IMG/VR virus record: IMGVR_UViG_3300025141_000400
Coordinates: 1 to 33,687 of that record
Length of the DNA stretch: 33,687 nt
Strand: one strand, 5' to 3'
DNA from: a virus
The first letter of the stretch is position 1. Each line of letters opens with the position of its first letter. The translations under genes and the position numbers were made by a program. Under the pieces are notes generated by a model, which did not search any database, had not been told where the DNA came from, and saw nothing but the letters and a program-made list of their open reading frames with translations. Positions 24,355 to 32,720 of the stretch are shown in pieces.

Positions 24355-25656
24355 TCATCCTACAAAAATTGGTAATGGAGAGTTTTTAAATGTTGTCGCG
24401 GTTGATTCTACCATTTCGCTCTCTCTCTTAGACAATTCAAGATACTCTGTCGAAGCTAACATCTCTATTAGACTAGTTTTTAGCTGATCTTGTTCCTCTT
24501 TCGCCTGAGAGAGTAACTCGGCATGATTTAGCGTAACGCTCTCACCAGGAATCGGCATTGTCGTAAATTTACCGCGTATTTGCCCCAGCATCTCCTTACA
24601 CAAGGCTAGGGAATATTTTCGAATCCACTGTTTACCTATTGAGTTAATGTTCGCGTATGGAATGTTCTCATACGGTAATGTGTTCATATTATTAATGCCA
24701 AGTGTTCCATCGTGATAGCCATCAGGCTCTTCCCAGGCCGCATTTTCAACATAAAACCTGAACCAAATACGGTCTGCTTGCATTGACCAATAACTCGGCG
24801 TTGGATAAAGTCTTAATTTATTATTGATCAGCTCATAAGAATAATGTGAGGTTCTCGTATAGATAGAGTCCTCATACATGATCGCCTGCATCTTATTCTG
24901 CCAAGTTGGTATAATTTCAAACGTAGAGTCATCGGCGAACTGGCCATATGTTGAATAATTTCCTACAACACCAACACCCCCATAATAACCATAAAAACGC
25001 CACATCGCGCGCGGCGAAATGAAGTAAACCTTCGTTATAACAACCCTTTGATTATCATTAATCTTGCCCGAGTAACCCACTGCTTGGCCAGCATCATCAG
25101 ATCCAGAAGATGATGCATCTTCAATTATCTTCTGCAAATCATAATCTTGAACATCCTCTGAAGGCGAAAAAGAGCCCGAATATTCGCTAATGGTGCCCCC
25201 CAAACCTCCAATTTGAGATAAGCCGTCTCCAACTTTTTTTGCAGAAGCCAGTTGAAATCTAGGGTATCTAAGTTGCACATTTGTGCCATTGGTGACCCCT
25301 GTTTCTGAGTTTATCTCACCATTGTGGTTAAATGTTCCTGTGGCCTGCCCTAAGACACTGGCCAATGAATTCTTGCCTTGGTGCATGTTAATGATGTACG
25401 AATATTCTAATACAGCCTCTTCATACGCTGCATATACATTGTCAACCGTTAATTCAATATCAACCACATCTCCACCAAGCTTTTTATAGACATAATCAAC
25501 TTGATTAGCGGCGCCAGTAATAAAGTCCAATGATCCGGTATATATTCCAAACGGGCATGCCGTTTTAACAGTCTGGCCTGCTGCCGGTGTGGATGCGCCG
25601 GATGCCGGCAATATAATCGCACTAGTTTGAGACTGCGGATTCATGTTTGTGGGCAT
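24355..25656 (-). CDS. neck/head-tail connector protein, T4 gp13-like by position
   Basis: A 433-residue protein. The N-terminal part DYVYKKLGGDVVDIELTVDNVYAAYEEAVLEYSYIIN and the later INSIGKQWIRKYSLALCKEMLGQIRGKFTTMPIPGESVTLNHAELLSQAKEEQDQL are helical connector-type sequences found in neck proteins of marine T4-like phages; between them is a long Ser/Gly/Asp-rich insert. Good GGAGGA site before ATG 25656. Strong terminator upstream (25685-25715) separates it from the basic-protein gene, so it may need its own transcription start or read-through. Confidence 0.6.
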   Translation of the reverse strand: MPTNMNPQSQTSAIILPASGASTPAAGQTVKTACPFGIYTGSLDFITGAANQVDYVYKKLGGDVVDIELTVDNVYAAYEEAVLEYSYIINMHQGKNSLASVLGQATGTFNHNGEINSETGVTNGTNVQLRYPRFQLASAKKVGDGLSQIGGLGGTISEYSGSFSPSEDVQDYDLQKIIEDASSSGSDDAGQAVGYSGKINDNQRVVITKVYFISPRAMWRFYGYYGGVGVVGNYSTYGQFADDSTFEIIPTWQNKMQAIMYEDSIYTRTSHYSYELINNKLRLYPTPSYWSMQADRIWFRFYVENAAWEEPDGYHDGTLGINNMNTLPYENIPYANINSIGKQWIRKYSLALCKEMLGQIRGKFTTMPIPGESVTLNHAELLSQAKEEQDQLKTSLIEMLASTEYLELSKRESEMVESTATTFKNSPLPIFVG

Positions 25657-25684
25657 AAAAAGTCCTCCTCATGTAATTAGTTCT

Positions 25685-25715
25685 GACAAAACAAAACCCC
25701 CAGACAAGCTGGGGG
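25685..25715 (-). terminator. intrinsic terminator after the basic-protein gene
   Basis: Minus strand arms CCCCCAG/CTGGGGG with a 5-base loop, followed by TTTTGTTTTGT. Confidence 0.85.
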
Positions 25716-25739
25716 CTGTTTTATAAAGATTAGCTTATT

Positions 25740-26066
25740 TTACGCAGATGCACTAGTTGTTTTCTTTTTTGGTGTTCTTTTTTTCTTAGTAGTCGACGTT
25801 TTCTTGCGAGGTGCCGCGGCTTTCTTCGCTTTCGGCCTCTCTATGGTCTTTGATATACTTGGGGGCGGAATCGGAGATATCTCCTGCACTGGCTCCACCT
25901 CTGTATGTGTTTCTGCCTCTGTGTGTATTTCTGCCTCTGTGTGTACTTCTGCCTCTGCGTGTTGTGTTTTTGTCTCTTGCTTCATCAATAACGTCATTCT
26001 TGGATGATTTGAGTGCTTGGAGGCAAATTTGCTTTTAGCAGAATTTAATCTTCTTTTCTTACCCAT
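25740..26066 (-). CDS. histone H1-like basic protein with an acidic repeat
   Basis: A 108-residue protein. ATG 26066 is chosen because AGGAG precedes it by 6 bases; the frame opens further upstream to 26171, but that would cross the terminator region. Three parts: a basic N-terminus (MGKKRRLNSAKSKFASK), a central Glu/His/Thr repeat of six residues (EAEVHT, EAEIHT, EAETHT), and a Lys/Ala/Pro/Thr-rich end (RPKAKKAAAPRKKTSTTKKKRTPKKK) like eukaryotic H1 tails or bacterial AlgP/Hc1. A DNA-binding internal head protein packaged with the genome is plausible from its place next to capsid genes. Low complexity makes homology weak evidence. It has terminators on both sides. Confidence 0.68.
   Translation of the reverse strand: MGKKRRLNSAKSKFASKHSNHPRMTLLMKQETKTQHAEAEVHTEAEIHTEAETHTEVEPVQEISPIPPPSISKTIERPKAKKAAAPRKKTSTTKKKRTPKKKTTSASA
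25897..25968 (-). repeat. 18-base tandem repeat inside the basic-protein gene
   Basis: Three good copies and one partial of an 18-base unit starting at 25897, 25915, 25933 and 25951; units 2 and 3 differ by one base. It encodes the six-residue Glu/His/Thr repeat and could expand or shrink by slippage without breaking the frame. Confidence 0.85.
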
Positions 26067-26157
26067 AAAAAACTCCTGTTTTGTGTAGTAACTAGTACAA
26101 AAAAGCAAAAATCTTAAAAAATTGCCGGGGAAAAAATTTGGCAGATCGTTATTTTTC

Positions 26158-26190
26158 AAAAAAAACCCCACTTCCCGAAAGAAGTGGGGC
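26158..26190 (-). terminator. strong intrinsic terminator after the small head protein gene
   Basis: Minus strand nine-base arms CCCCACTTC/GAAGTGGGG with a 6-base loop, followed by eight T. The remaining 90 bases up to the basic-protein ATG show no gene. Confidence 0.92.
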
Positions 26191-26220
26191 AGAATAATAT
26201 AACTAATTAATTATTATTTA

Positions 26221-26694
26221 TCAACCAGTAGATGTGATTCCACCATTGGCGCCAGAGTGTGTTATACACTGCCAAGTTGTTCCATCACTAATAACTTCAA
26301 CTCTATCACCAACCACAGCGGTGCCTCCGACAAATGTAATTTTATCTGCTAAGGTAATTGCAGTTGGAGAAGCATCAACATGCACACCCTGCATTGTATC
26401 AGCCGTAGCTGCAACAATATCAATATCCTGAGAGCCGTGAGCATCAGTTAGGATAAATGTGCAATACCACCCAGCCAACGCGTTAGCTGGTAGTGTAATG
26501 TCATATGCGCCACTATCTGCGTTAATTGTAAACACTGTACCGGAATCACTTTCCGTTAATGTCTTAGCAGCAGTAATGTTAGTAACTCTTTTCTTCATAC
26601 CAATAAGTGCAGTTCCTGCACCAAGCTCTAACTCTCTTTTTAACCCCTCGATTAACTTTTGCATTCTAGCGAGACCTATTCTCTTTGTTCCCAT
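26221..26694 (-). CDS. small beta-rich virion protein after the capsid gene (possible head decoration)
   Basis: A 157-residue protein. ATG 26694 has an excellent AAGGAGGG site; an upstream in-frame GTG at 26784 has none. Residues 1-30 are helical (MGTKRIGLARMQKLIEGLKRELELG); the rest is a beta domain with FTINADSGAYDITLPANALAGWYCTFILTD and VVGDRVEVISDGTTWQCITHSG. This pattern recurs in phage decoration and fibre proteins. The helical N-terminus contains LIEG, which fits the L-x-E/G rule of T4-type prohead protease sites, so processing inside the head is possible. Place between capsid and basic-protein genes supports a head role. Confidence 0.62.
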   Translation of the reverse strand: MGTKRIGLARMQKLIEGLKRELELGAGTALIGMKKRVTNITAAKTLTESDSGTVFTINADSGAYDITLPANALAGWYCTFILTDAHGSQDIDIVAATADTMQGVHVDASPTAITLADKITFVGGTAVVGDRVEVISDGTTWQCITHSGANGGITSTG

Positions 26695-26725
26695 AGTTAA
26701 AAACCCTCCTTTTATAATCGTGTCA

Positions 26726-26756
26726 CCGCTCAATTGCGGCCGTGCTTTTAAGCACG
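26726..26756 (-). other. two adjacent hairpins in the leader of the small head protein gene
   Basis: Seven-base arms CGTGCTT/AAGCACG with a 2-base loop (26741-26756), then CCGC/GCGG with a 6-base loop (26726-26739), about 30 bases before the ATG. Could stabilise the mRNA 5' end left after termination or processing behind the capsid gene. Confidence 0.5.
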
Positions 26757-26807
26757 CAATAACTTGGTACGAACTCTCGTTCACCTGTAAGTAGTTTCAG
26801 ACAAACG

Positions 26808-26834
26808 AAAGCCCCCGTCAAAGACGGAGGCTTT
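26808..26834 (-). terminator. terminator hairpin after the major capsid gene
   Basis: A 12-base stem with one mismatch and a 3-base loop (AAAGCC...GGCTTT), 22 bases after the capsid stop. It could work in both directions; the T-tract on the minus strand is short. Confidence 0.75.
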
Positions 26835-26856
26835 ACATTTATATTGCGATTACTGT

Positions 26857-28716
26857 TTAAGCAGTAGCGCCAGCCTGACCTAGGAGACCCTGAACGATAA
26901 CTAGACCGTACATATCGGGACGCACCATCTTCTTGGCGTACCGAGTCATCACGCCCTTACGGGGCACGAAGTCCTCTGGTCCAAAGATGGTAGGTGTGGT
27001 CTGCAATGGCACATAAGGTGCGTATACATATCCACTCTCAAGGAACGAAGAGCCACGACGGCCAACAAGGATAACGTTACGAAGGAAATAAGGATCCACG
27101 ATAACGTCAAACTTCTTGGAAAGACTTCCGACGCGAACTGCTCCAATGGAGCCCTTCTCATCATCAGCCGTGACACTTGCACGGAATCCAGCAGTAAACT
27201 CAAGGATGTTGGCAACTTCAGGTCCGCAGACGACAAAGTTAGCACCACCACGAAGAGTCTTTCTATGGATCTGTGCAGACACATCGTTGACTGTCTCAAC
27301 AAGTGTCTCATACCACTCACTCACTGTACCCGTAAAGTCGGGAGCAGCAGAGCTAGCGCCAATCTCCTTACCAGTTGTGCGCTCCACGAACAAGCCGGGA
27401 GAGCGACTCCAGTAATAAGTACCAGCAGTAGCACCAAGAATAAGATCTTCCATGATCTCACGATCAATCTCAAGAGCAATCTGCTCAGAGAGAAGGCTCG
27501 TAAGCTCGACCTCAGCATCAAGGTTGTGGTAAGCGTTAAGATCCTGTCCTAACTCTGGGGTCCACTTAGCCTTGAGTTTCTTGGTCATCGCCGTGACAGC
27601 GATGGAATCGACCTTGATGTCGATCTCGGGAATTAGTTGGTTATTTTCCAGTCCCCACTCAGTAGCACCAATAACGGAACCAAGGGCAGCAGAAGTGCTG
27701 AACTTGTCGTTAATTGGAATAGCAAACTTGTGATCGACACCACCTGTAACCGCAGCAACGAGGCCTTCACCTTCGTTATCACCATGCATCTGAACAGAGC
27801 CAGAAGCTTGAGTGAACACCATGGTCATCTTATAACCACCAGTGTTCGAAGCCGTGGGGCCTTTGCTTGGATCCGTTGTGGTAGAACCACTAGAAACAGA
27901 AGTCAAGCGACGAACAAGCTGTGCGGCAGACCGAGTATCAACAACGTACTCATCGTCAGCAACTGAGTCGAACCACGAAATTCCTACGAGGTTCTGAGTG
28001 TTCAGCTGTGCGAGGGCACTAGATCCTGTGATCTCAACGATAGCAACAAGAGAACCAGAGAGATCTGGATCGTACTTGGTAAGACTATCAATTGTAGCCT
28101 GTGTACCGGCATCCCAAGAGATGTTACCAGTCTCAGTTCCGGGGGCCTGTCCTGCAACACCAGAAGCGATGAGAACGAAGGCACCACCATCAATGAATAC
28201 CGATCCTGTGGGCGATGAATAACCATTATTCATTCCATAGGGACCAGCTTCGGCGTTATCTCCAGTAAGATCTACACCACCAGTCAGCTGAGAACCAACT
28301 ACTCCACCACCCCAAAGGGACTGCTCAGAAGAGCCCGAACCTGGATAACCAAGACGGGGGAGACCTGGACCATTCGTAGATGTAGTGAAGTCCAGGAAGA
28401 AAATGAGCCCACTTGGGAGACTCATTGGCTGAACGCTAACGAGATCGTTTGCGATCAAACCTGCGAAAACACGTCGAACGATAGGGAATGCGACGGCTGC
28501 AAAACCCTCAACATCTCCACCACTCATTGTGCTAGCTTCGCGAAGTAACTCTTTTGCTTGATTTTCAAGCAGGCGAGCCATAGAACCCTGTTTGCGGCTG
28601 TCGGAGAGACCCTCAAGGAGCCCCGTCCGCTGCCATTTCTGTAATAATGCGTGACTTTCAGCACGCATGTCGCGATTAACAATACCTTCTGTTAATCTTT
28701 CAACAATACCAGCCAT
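26857..28716 (-). CDS. 23: major capsid protein, T4 gp23-like
   Basis: Forms the head shell. 619 residues against 521 in T4. AAVAFPIVRRVFAGLIANDLVSVQPMSLPSGLIFFLDF (73-110) is the conserved gp23 start of the mature shell domain. ELTSLLSEQIALEIDREIMEDLI and the end FGPEDFVPRKGVMTRYAKKMVRPDMYGLVIVQGL are also typical. LLRE/AST at residues 57-63 sits where T4 gp23 is cut by the prohead protease (after Glu65), so a mature product from Ala61 is likely. The extra length is in Gly/Ser-rich stretches around 125-350. AAGGAGG site before ATG 28716. Codon use looks more biased than in neighbours, as expected for the most expressed gene. Confidence 0.94.
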   Translation of the reverse strand: MAGIVERLTEGIVNRDMRAESHALLQKWQRTGLLEGLSDSRKQGSMARLLENQAKELLREASTMSGGDVEGFAAVAFPIVRRVFAGLIANDLVSVQPMSLPSGLIFFLDFTTSTNGPGLPRLGYPGSGSSEQSLWGGGVVGSQLTGGVDLTGDNAEAGPYGMNNGYSSPTGSVFIDGGAFVLIASGVAGQAPGTETGNISWDAGTQATIDSLTKYDPDLSGSLVAIVEITGSSALAQLNTQNLVGISWFDSVADDEYVVDTRSAAQLVRRLTSVSSGSTTTDPSKGPTASNTGGYKMTMVFTQASGSVQMHGDNEGEGLVAAVTGGVDHKFAIPINDKFSTSAALGSVIGATEWGLENNQLIPEIDIKVDSIAVTAMTKKLKAKWTPELGQDLNAYHNLDAEVELTSLLSEQIALEIDREIMEDLILGATAGTYYWSRSPGLFVERTTGKEIGASSAAPDFTGTVSEWYETLVETVNDVSAQIHRKTLRGGANFVVCGPEVANILEFTAGFRASVTADDEKGSIGAVRVGSLSKKFDVIVDPYFLRNVILVGRRGSSFLESGYVYAPYVPLQTTPTIFGPEDFVPRKGVMTRYAKKMVRPDMYGLVIVQGLLGQAGATA

Positions 28717-28752
28717 AATTTAATCACCTCCTTTTATATAATGATTTTATGT

Positions 28753-29952
28753 TTATTTTATTCCAGCTAATCTCTTCATCCTTTCAGAGAAAGGATCAGA
28801 GTTTGTGCTCTCCTTGCGGGAAGCACGTATTATAGATGAACTAGAACGATGATTAATTGCCTCGCTTAGCGATTGTGGTCCACGCCTTGGCGTAGACTGC
28901 GCTGTGCTTTGAAGCGTATCAAAAATTGTTCTTGCTTCCATAACTGAACCGGCGCGTGAAATAGCTTCGACAATTCTTTCTTTTTGTCGCTCATTCAAGG
29001 AGGCATTTCTCAATACTCGGTTCGTGTAAAGCAAGCGAGCATTGGAAAGGTTTACATCTTGTAAACCTTCTTTCAGCTCATTGGTTGCCTGCCTATATTG
29101 TTTGTTTTGCTCTTTGAGTTGTTTATTTTCAAAAACCAACTCTTCTTGAGCTTTCTTTAAATCTTTTAATTCTTCGGCCACTTCTGTGCTGCGGCGGTGG
29201 GCTAATTCTTTTTCCATTTCCCACTTCATATCCTCTGAGGATCGGCCAGTCCAGCCAGATAGTTCAGCCCCCATATCAACGGTAAGTTTTTCCATGATAG
29301 CATCGGACAGAGAGTCAATATCAAGTTCCTCATTCTCTTCCATAAAGCCCTTCTTGCCCTTACCTTCGGCCTCTTTCTCAGCCTTGGCAACTTTTTTACG
29401 TTTTTCGGCGGCCTCTCTGCGTTTTTCGGATTCGCGCTTTTCCCGCTCCATCACGGGCGGCTCTTCATCAAACTCTCCGTCTTCAGAAAGAAGGTCCATA
29501 AGTTCCTCTTCATTAAGCTCTATCTCTTCGGATCCTTCTAGTTCTGCTTCTAATACTGCAACAGCCTCCTGAAGGGCATCTAAATTAACAGTAACTTGGA
29601 CGGGTTCGCCCTCGGCAGTAACATCGCCCAAGCCAGAACCATCTTTGTTGGTTAAATTGTCTGTAGCTGCAAGAGGTACGTCTTCTACAATTTCTTCTGC
29701 CTCTCCTTCTAAGGCTCCTTCAGCCCCAGGAACAGCTCCAGCAGCGGGAGCGGCTGTGGCGGTGGCTGGATCTGCGGCAGGATCTGCTCCAAGGCCTAAA
29801 TCCGCTCCTAAATCGTCTTGTTCCAAAAGATGTTCTAAAGTTTCGCGAACTTCATCAGCGTACTTTTCCACAATCGTAGTTTCGGCACTTTTTAAAGCGG
29901 CTTCGCGCAACGCTTTTGCATCCACGATTGCTTCTTTTAATAAACTAGACAT
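28753..29952 (-). CDS. 22: prohead core scaffolding protein, T4 gp22-like
   Basis: Internal scaffold degraded during head maturation. 399 residues: a helical start (MSSLLKEAIVDAKAL), an Ala/Asp/Pro/Glu linker (about 50-160), a Lys/Glu coiled coil (165-210 and 250-300), then NLSNARLLYTNRVLRNASLNERQKERIVEAISRA and a basic end FSERMKRLAGIK. The ARLLYTNRVL...LNERQK block and the terminal RMxxLAGI are hallmarks of gp22 in marine T4-like phages. Immediately upstream of the capsid gene, as in T4. AGGAG site before ATG 29952. Confidence 0.88.
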   Translation of the reverse strand: MSSLLKEAIVDAKALREAALKSAETTIVEKYADEVRETLEHLLEQDDLGADLGLGADPAADPATATAAPAAGAVPGAEGALEGEAEEIVEDVPLAATDNLTNKDGSGLGDVTAEGEPVQVTVNLDALQEAVAVLEAELEGSEEIELNEEELMDLLSEDGEFDEEPPVMEREKRESEKRREAAEKRKKVAKAEKEAEGKGKKGFMEENEELDIDSLSDAIMEKLTVDMGAELSGWTGRSSEDMKWEMEKELAHRRSTEVAEELKDLKKAQEELVFENKQLKEQNKQYRQATNELKEGLQDVNLSNARLLYTNRVLRNASLNERQKERIVEAISRAGSVMEARTIFDTLQSTAQSTPRRGPQSLSEAINHRSSSSIIRASRKESTNSDPFSERMKRLAGIK

Positions 29953-29981
29953 ACAGGTGCTCCTAAAAAAATACTAATTCA

Positions 29982-29992
29982 AAATAAATAGT
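29982..29992 (-). promoter_or_regulatory. conserved intergenic motif, copy 4 (before scaffold gene)
   Basis: Minus strand ACTATTTATTT, one mismatch from copies 1-3 over 11 bases, 29 bases before the scaffold ATG. Confidence 0.4.
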
Positions 29993-30004
29993 GTTTCTAC
30001 AACG

Positions 30005-30034
30005 AAAAAGCCAATATATTAAACAACGTATTGG
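30005..30034 (-). terminator. weak terminator after the fibre operon
   Basis: Minus strand CCAATA/TATTGG stem with a 12-base loop, followed by CTTTTTC. The short stem makes this only a candidate. Confidence 0.4.
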
Positions 30035-30044
30035 TTTATAGTTA

Positions 30045-32720
30045 TCAGAGCGCAGAAGTATTGTATTCCCAAATCAGAGACACGTTAACATCACCAGGGT
30101 TTGAGTTCATATCAAGGCTAACCGACACTGCCTCGCCGGCGCTGAAGTGTGACGAACCACTTGTATTAAAAACGCTAGTGGTGTCGGCGTTGCCCATAGA
30201 TACCCGAACAAACTCCACCTCATCGGAATCAGCAAATCCATCCGCGCCGGTGCCGTCAGCTACCTTGTAAATACGCATATCAACATTTCCATTTTGAGCG
30301 CCTGATGTTCTTACGAGCGCTCTTTTTAGAATGCCATCAAAGGGCGCAACAACTATGTGAACCGAGTCGGTTGAACCAGGGGATGCAGCCTCGCTAACGA
30401 TGTACATTGGAAGAGCTTTTTCCGAATTGGCCGTTGTGTTGTATTGAACATAGTGAGGCACAATGTATCCTTTCGCTCTGAGGCTACCACCGACAATCAT
30501 CTTGTGATTGGCGTCAATCGATAATGAGTTGTCTGCAACCGTGCCATCAAAAGCGGAGTCCGTATTAAGAATGAAGGTGTCGGCACTGTCATCGATTCCC
30601 ATGATGGTCTTGAGAGTAGAGTGTCCAAAAGTAATTGTTCTATCAGTACCGTCACCATCAGAGCCGACAACAATATCGGCACCAGTTACGGCTAAATCAC
30701 CAGCAACAGTTGTAATAGAATCGGCACCATTTCCGATTGTGACATCAATTTCGTCCTCCGCGGAACCATCAACAAGGACAAGTCCATTATTAATCTCTCC
30801 ATCGTGCGAGGCTACCTGCAGGGCCAATAGGCCGCCTTCCTGTCCGTTAGTGTGCACAGAAACCTGACCTGCAATACGGCTAAATAAAACCTGATCTTGT
30901 GCAGCGTCATCTGCATAGAATTCGATCATTCCCGCGACATCGTTTGCGGCGCCTGCGGCGCCCTTATCTTTAACGAAGCGTAAAACGGGCCCGTATGCAT
31001 CATTGGTAGTATTTTTAATTTCAACCAAGGGCTTTTGAGAAGTTGAACTAGCGACAGCAAGAGAAGGACCATCAATTGTAACCGCTGTTGATGCGTTAAT
31101 ATCAACTGTAGGTGCTGTTATATCAAGAGTCGTGCCAGAATTAATCTCAAGGTGTCCGTTTGAGGAGGCATAGATCTCTTCTCCGCCACCAACATCGTGG
31201 AATTTTAATTTCGTTGTCAACAGCAATGCTAGCTCATCCTCTGATGCATCATAAAGAATACCTTCATTGGTGGTGGCACTATAAATTCGAAAATCAACGC
31301 CGGTGTCATCAACACCAAGCTCAAGGGGCCACGCAAGCTTAGCCGTAGACGCATCACCATCAAGCTGTAAAACATTCGTGGTATTCATACGCAATATTAT
31401 ATCTTTGGCTGCGTCGTGTTGTCTAAGGAAGAAGTGTTCTGCCGAGTTCATATACATACTAACTTTATCTGTGCCCTCATTCTCAAAAACGATTTCTCTA
31501 GTATCACCATCTGCCTTCGCAATTCTTAAAACCTCGGTTCCGGCTGAATTTGATAAATGTGTTTCTCCTGCCACCAGAACATTGCCTGATACGTTTAAAG
31601 TACTTCCTAATGTTGTAGCACCAACAGCTTGCAAAGTACCTGACCCTGATAAATTTGAGAAAGTTGAGCCGGCTGCGGCAGCTGCCCACGACGGAACTCC
31701 ACTAGCAAGGGTCAAAACTTGATCGTCGTCTCCCTTTGCCAACCTTTGTAGATTGCCAGAGTTGCGGAAGTATATATCGCCGTCCGCATCTGAGCCCAGT
31801 GCAAAGCCGCCATTGGGTATATCTAGATCGCCAGCGATTGTGGTGAGAGAATCAGCGCCGGCGCCTATTGTAACATCGATTTCATCTTCAGCCGAACCAT
31901 CCTTAAGTCTTAAGCCGGTATTCATCTCACCGTCGTGAGAGGCAACTTGAAAATCTAACTGACCGCCTTCTTGTCCATTGGTTTCGACTGCAACGCGGGC
32001 TCTAATTCGCGCGAATTCGACCTGATCTTGATTGGCATCATCGCCATAAAACTGAATCAGGCCGATATCGTCGTCGGCAGCGCCGGCTGCACCTTTATCT
32101 TTAATAAACCTTAGACGAGCACCGTTAGCGTCATTCGTAGTATTTTTGATAATGACTAGAGGATCTTTTGAATTTGTCGACTGAAACGTGTGCGTGTCAC
32201 CAGTTACGGTTAGGTCCCCACCCGCAGTAATGCTTGCAACATTTGTAAGGTTTTTATCCGCATCAATTATAGTTGCGTTTCCAACTGACACTCCTTCTTC
32301 AAAGGTTCCTGTTAAGCCACTTACGGCGCCCGATCCTGAAATGGTGCTAGCACATGATATCGCGCCAGAAACGTTGAGAGTGCCGCCATCTACAAAATAT
32401 ACACTTCCCGTAACTATAAGTTCACCCGAACTTATCACTAGCGCAGGACTAGAGCCCGTAATAACAACGGAACCACCAGAAGTAGTAGTCGATCCACCGC
32501 TGCCAGATGTGTAAGAGCCGCTAGCGGAATACGTAGAATAACTGCTAGATGCCGCATAAGTGGTTTCACTACCAGAGGCGAATGATGAGCCCGCGCTGCT
32601 AGATATATAAGAGCCAGAAGTTGAAAGCTCAGAAACTCCATCAGATCCAGATATATAAACCGATCCCGTAAGCCCAATAGTGCCATGTGAACCAGATATC
32701 GAACTAGTTGAAATGCCCAT
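30045..32720 (-). CDS. fibre-like virion protein with a duplicated module
   Basis: An 891-residue protein. Residues 1-130 are a low-complexity Ser/Gly/Thr region (SYTSGSGGST style). Two related modules follow, about 185-300 and 562-677, each with PLV-IKNTTNDA-G, LRF-KDKGAAGAA, TNGQEGG, QVASHDGE-N-GL and DGSAEDEIDVTIG. The last 120 residues (FDGILKRALVRTSGAQNGNVDMRIYK...FSAGEAVSVSLDM...VSLIWEYNTSAL) match the C-terminal domain of many marine T4-like virion proteins. Likely a tail or head fibre. ATG 32720 overlaps the stop of the upstream gene (TAATG), so the two are coupled. Confidence 0.75.
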   Translation of the reverse strand: MGISTSSISGSHGTIGLTGSVYISGSDGVSELSTSGSYISSSAGSSFASGSETTYAASSSYSTYSASGSYTSGSGGSTTTSGGSVVITGSSPALVISSGELIVTGSVYFVDGGTLNVSGAISCASTISGSGAVSGLTGTFEEGVSVGNATIIDADKNLTNVASITAGGDLTVTGDTHTFQSTNSKDPLVIIKNTTNDANGARLRFIKDKGAAGAADDDIGLIQFYGDDANQDQVEFARIRARVAVETNGQEGGQLDFQVASHDGEMNTGLRLKDGSAEDEIDVTIGAGADSLTTIAGDLDIPNGGFALGSDADGDIYFRNSGNLQRLAKGDDDQVLTLASGVPSWAAAAAGSTFSNLSGSGTLQAVGATTLGSTLNVSGNVLVAGETHLSNSAGTEVLRIAKADGDTREIVFENEGTDKVSMYMNSAEHFFLRQHDAAKDIILRMNTTNVLQLDGDASTAKLAWPLELGVDDTGVDFRIYSATTNEGILYDASEDELALLLTTKLKFHDVGGGEEIYASSNGHLEINSGTTLDITAPTVDINASTAVTIDGPSLAVASSTSQKPLVEIKNTTNDAYGPVLRFVKDKGAAGAANDVAGMIEFYADDAAQDQVLFSRIAGQVSVHTNGQEGGLLALQVASHDGEINNGLVLVDGSAEDEIDVTIGNGADSITTVAGDLAVTGADIVVGSDGDGTDRTITFGHSTLKTIMGIDDSADTFILNTDSAFDGTVADNSLSIDANHKMIVGGSLRAKGYIVPHYVQYNTTANSEKALPMYIVSEAASPGSTDSVHIVVAPFDGILKRALVRTSGAQNGNVDMRIYKVADGTGADGFADSDEVEFVRVSMGNADTTSVFNTSGSSHFSAGEAVSVSLDMNSNPGDVNVSLIWEYNTSAL
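30690..31037 (-). repeat. fibre module, second copy
   Basis: Encodes residues 562-677 of the fibre-like protein and is clearly homologous to 31821-32168, with conserved KNTTNDA, KDKGAAGAA, NGQEGG and SAEDEIDVTIG. Confidence 0.85.
31821..32168 (-). repeat. fibre module, first copy
   Basis: Encodes residues 185-300 of the fibre-like protein; partner of 30690-31037. Confidence 0.85.

Noticed and set aside
25897-25968. Short tandem units as a possible CRISPR array
   Set aside because: Units are contiguous 18-base repeats in frame inside a gene, with no spacers.
26067-26171. N-terminal extension of the basic protein to 26171
   Set aside because: It would begin inside the strong terminator at 26158-26190 and lacks a ribosome site, whereas ATG 26066 has AGGAG.
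26695-26784. N-terminal extension of the small head protein to GTG 26784
   Set aside because: The extension crosses the leader hairpins and has no ribosome site; ATG 26694 has AAGGAGGG.
26826-26845. TATAAATG on the minus strand as a T4-type late promoter
   Set aside because: It deviates from TATAAATA, lies directly before the terminator hairpin, and is a single instance.
29186-29572. Plus-strand Ser-rich frame opposite the scaffold gene
   Set aside because: Antisense of the Lys/Glu coiled coil; low complexity, no ribosome site.
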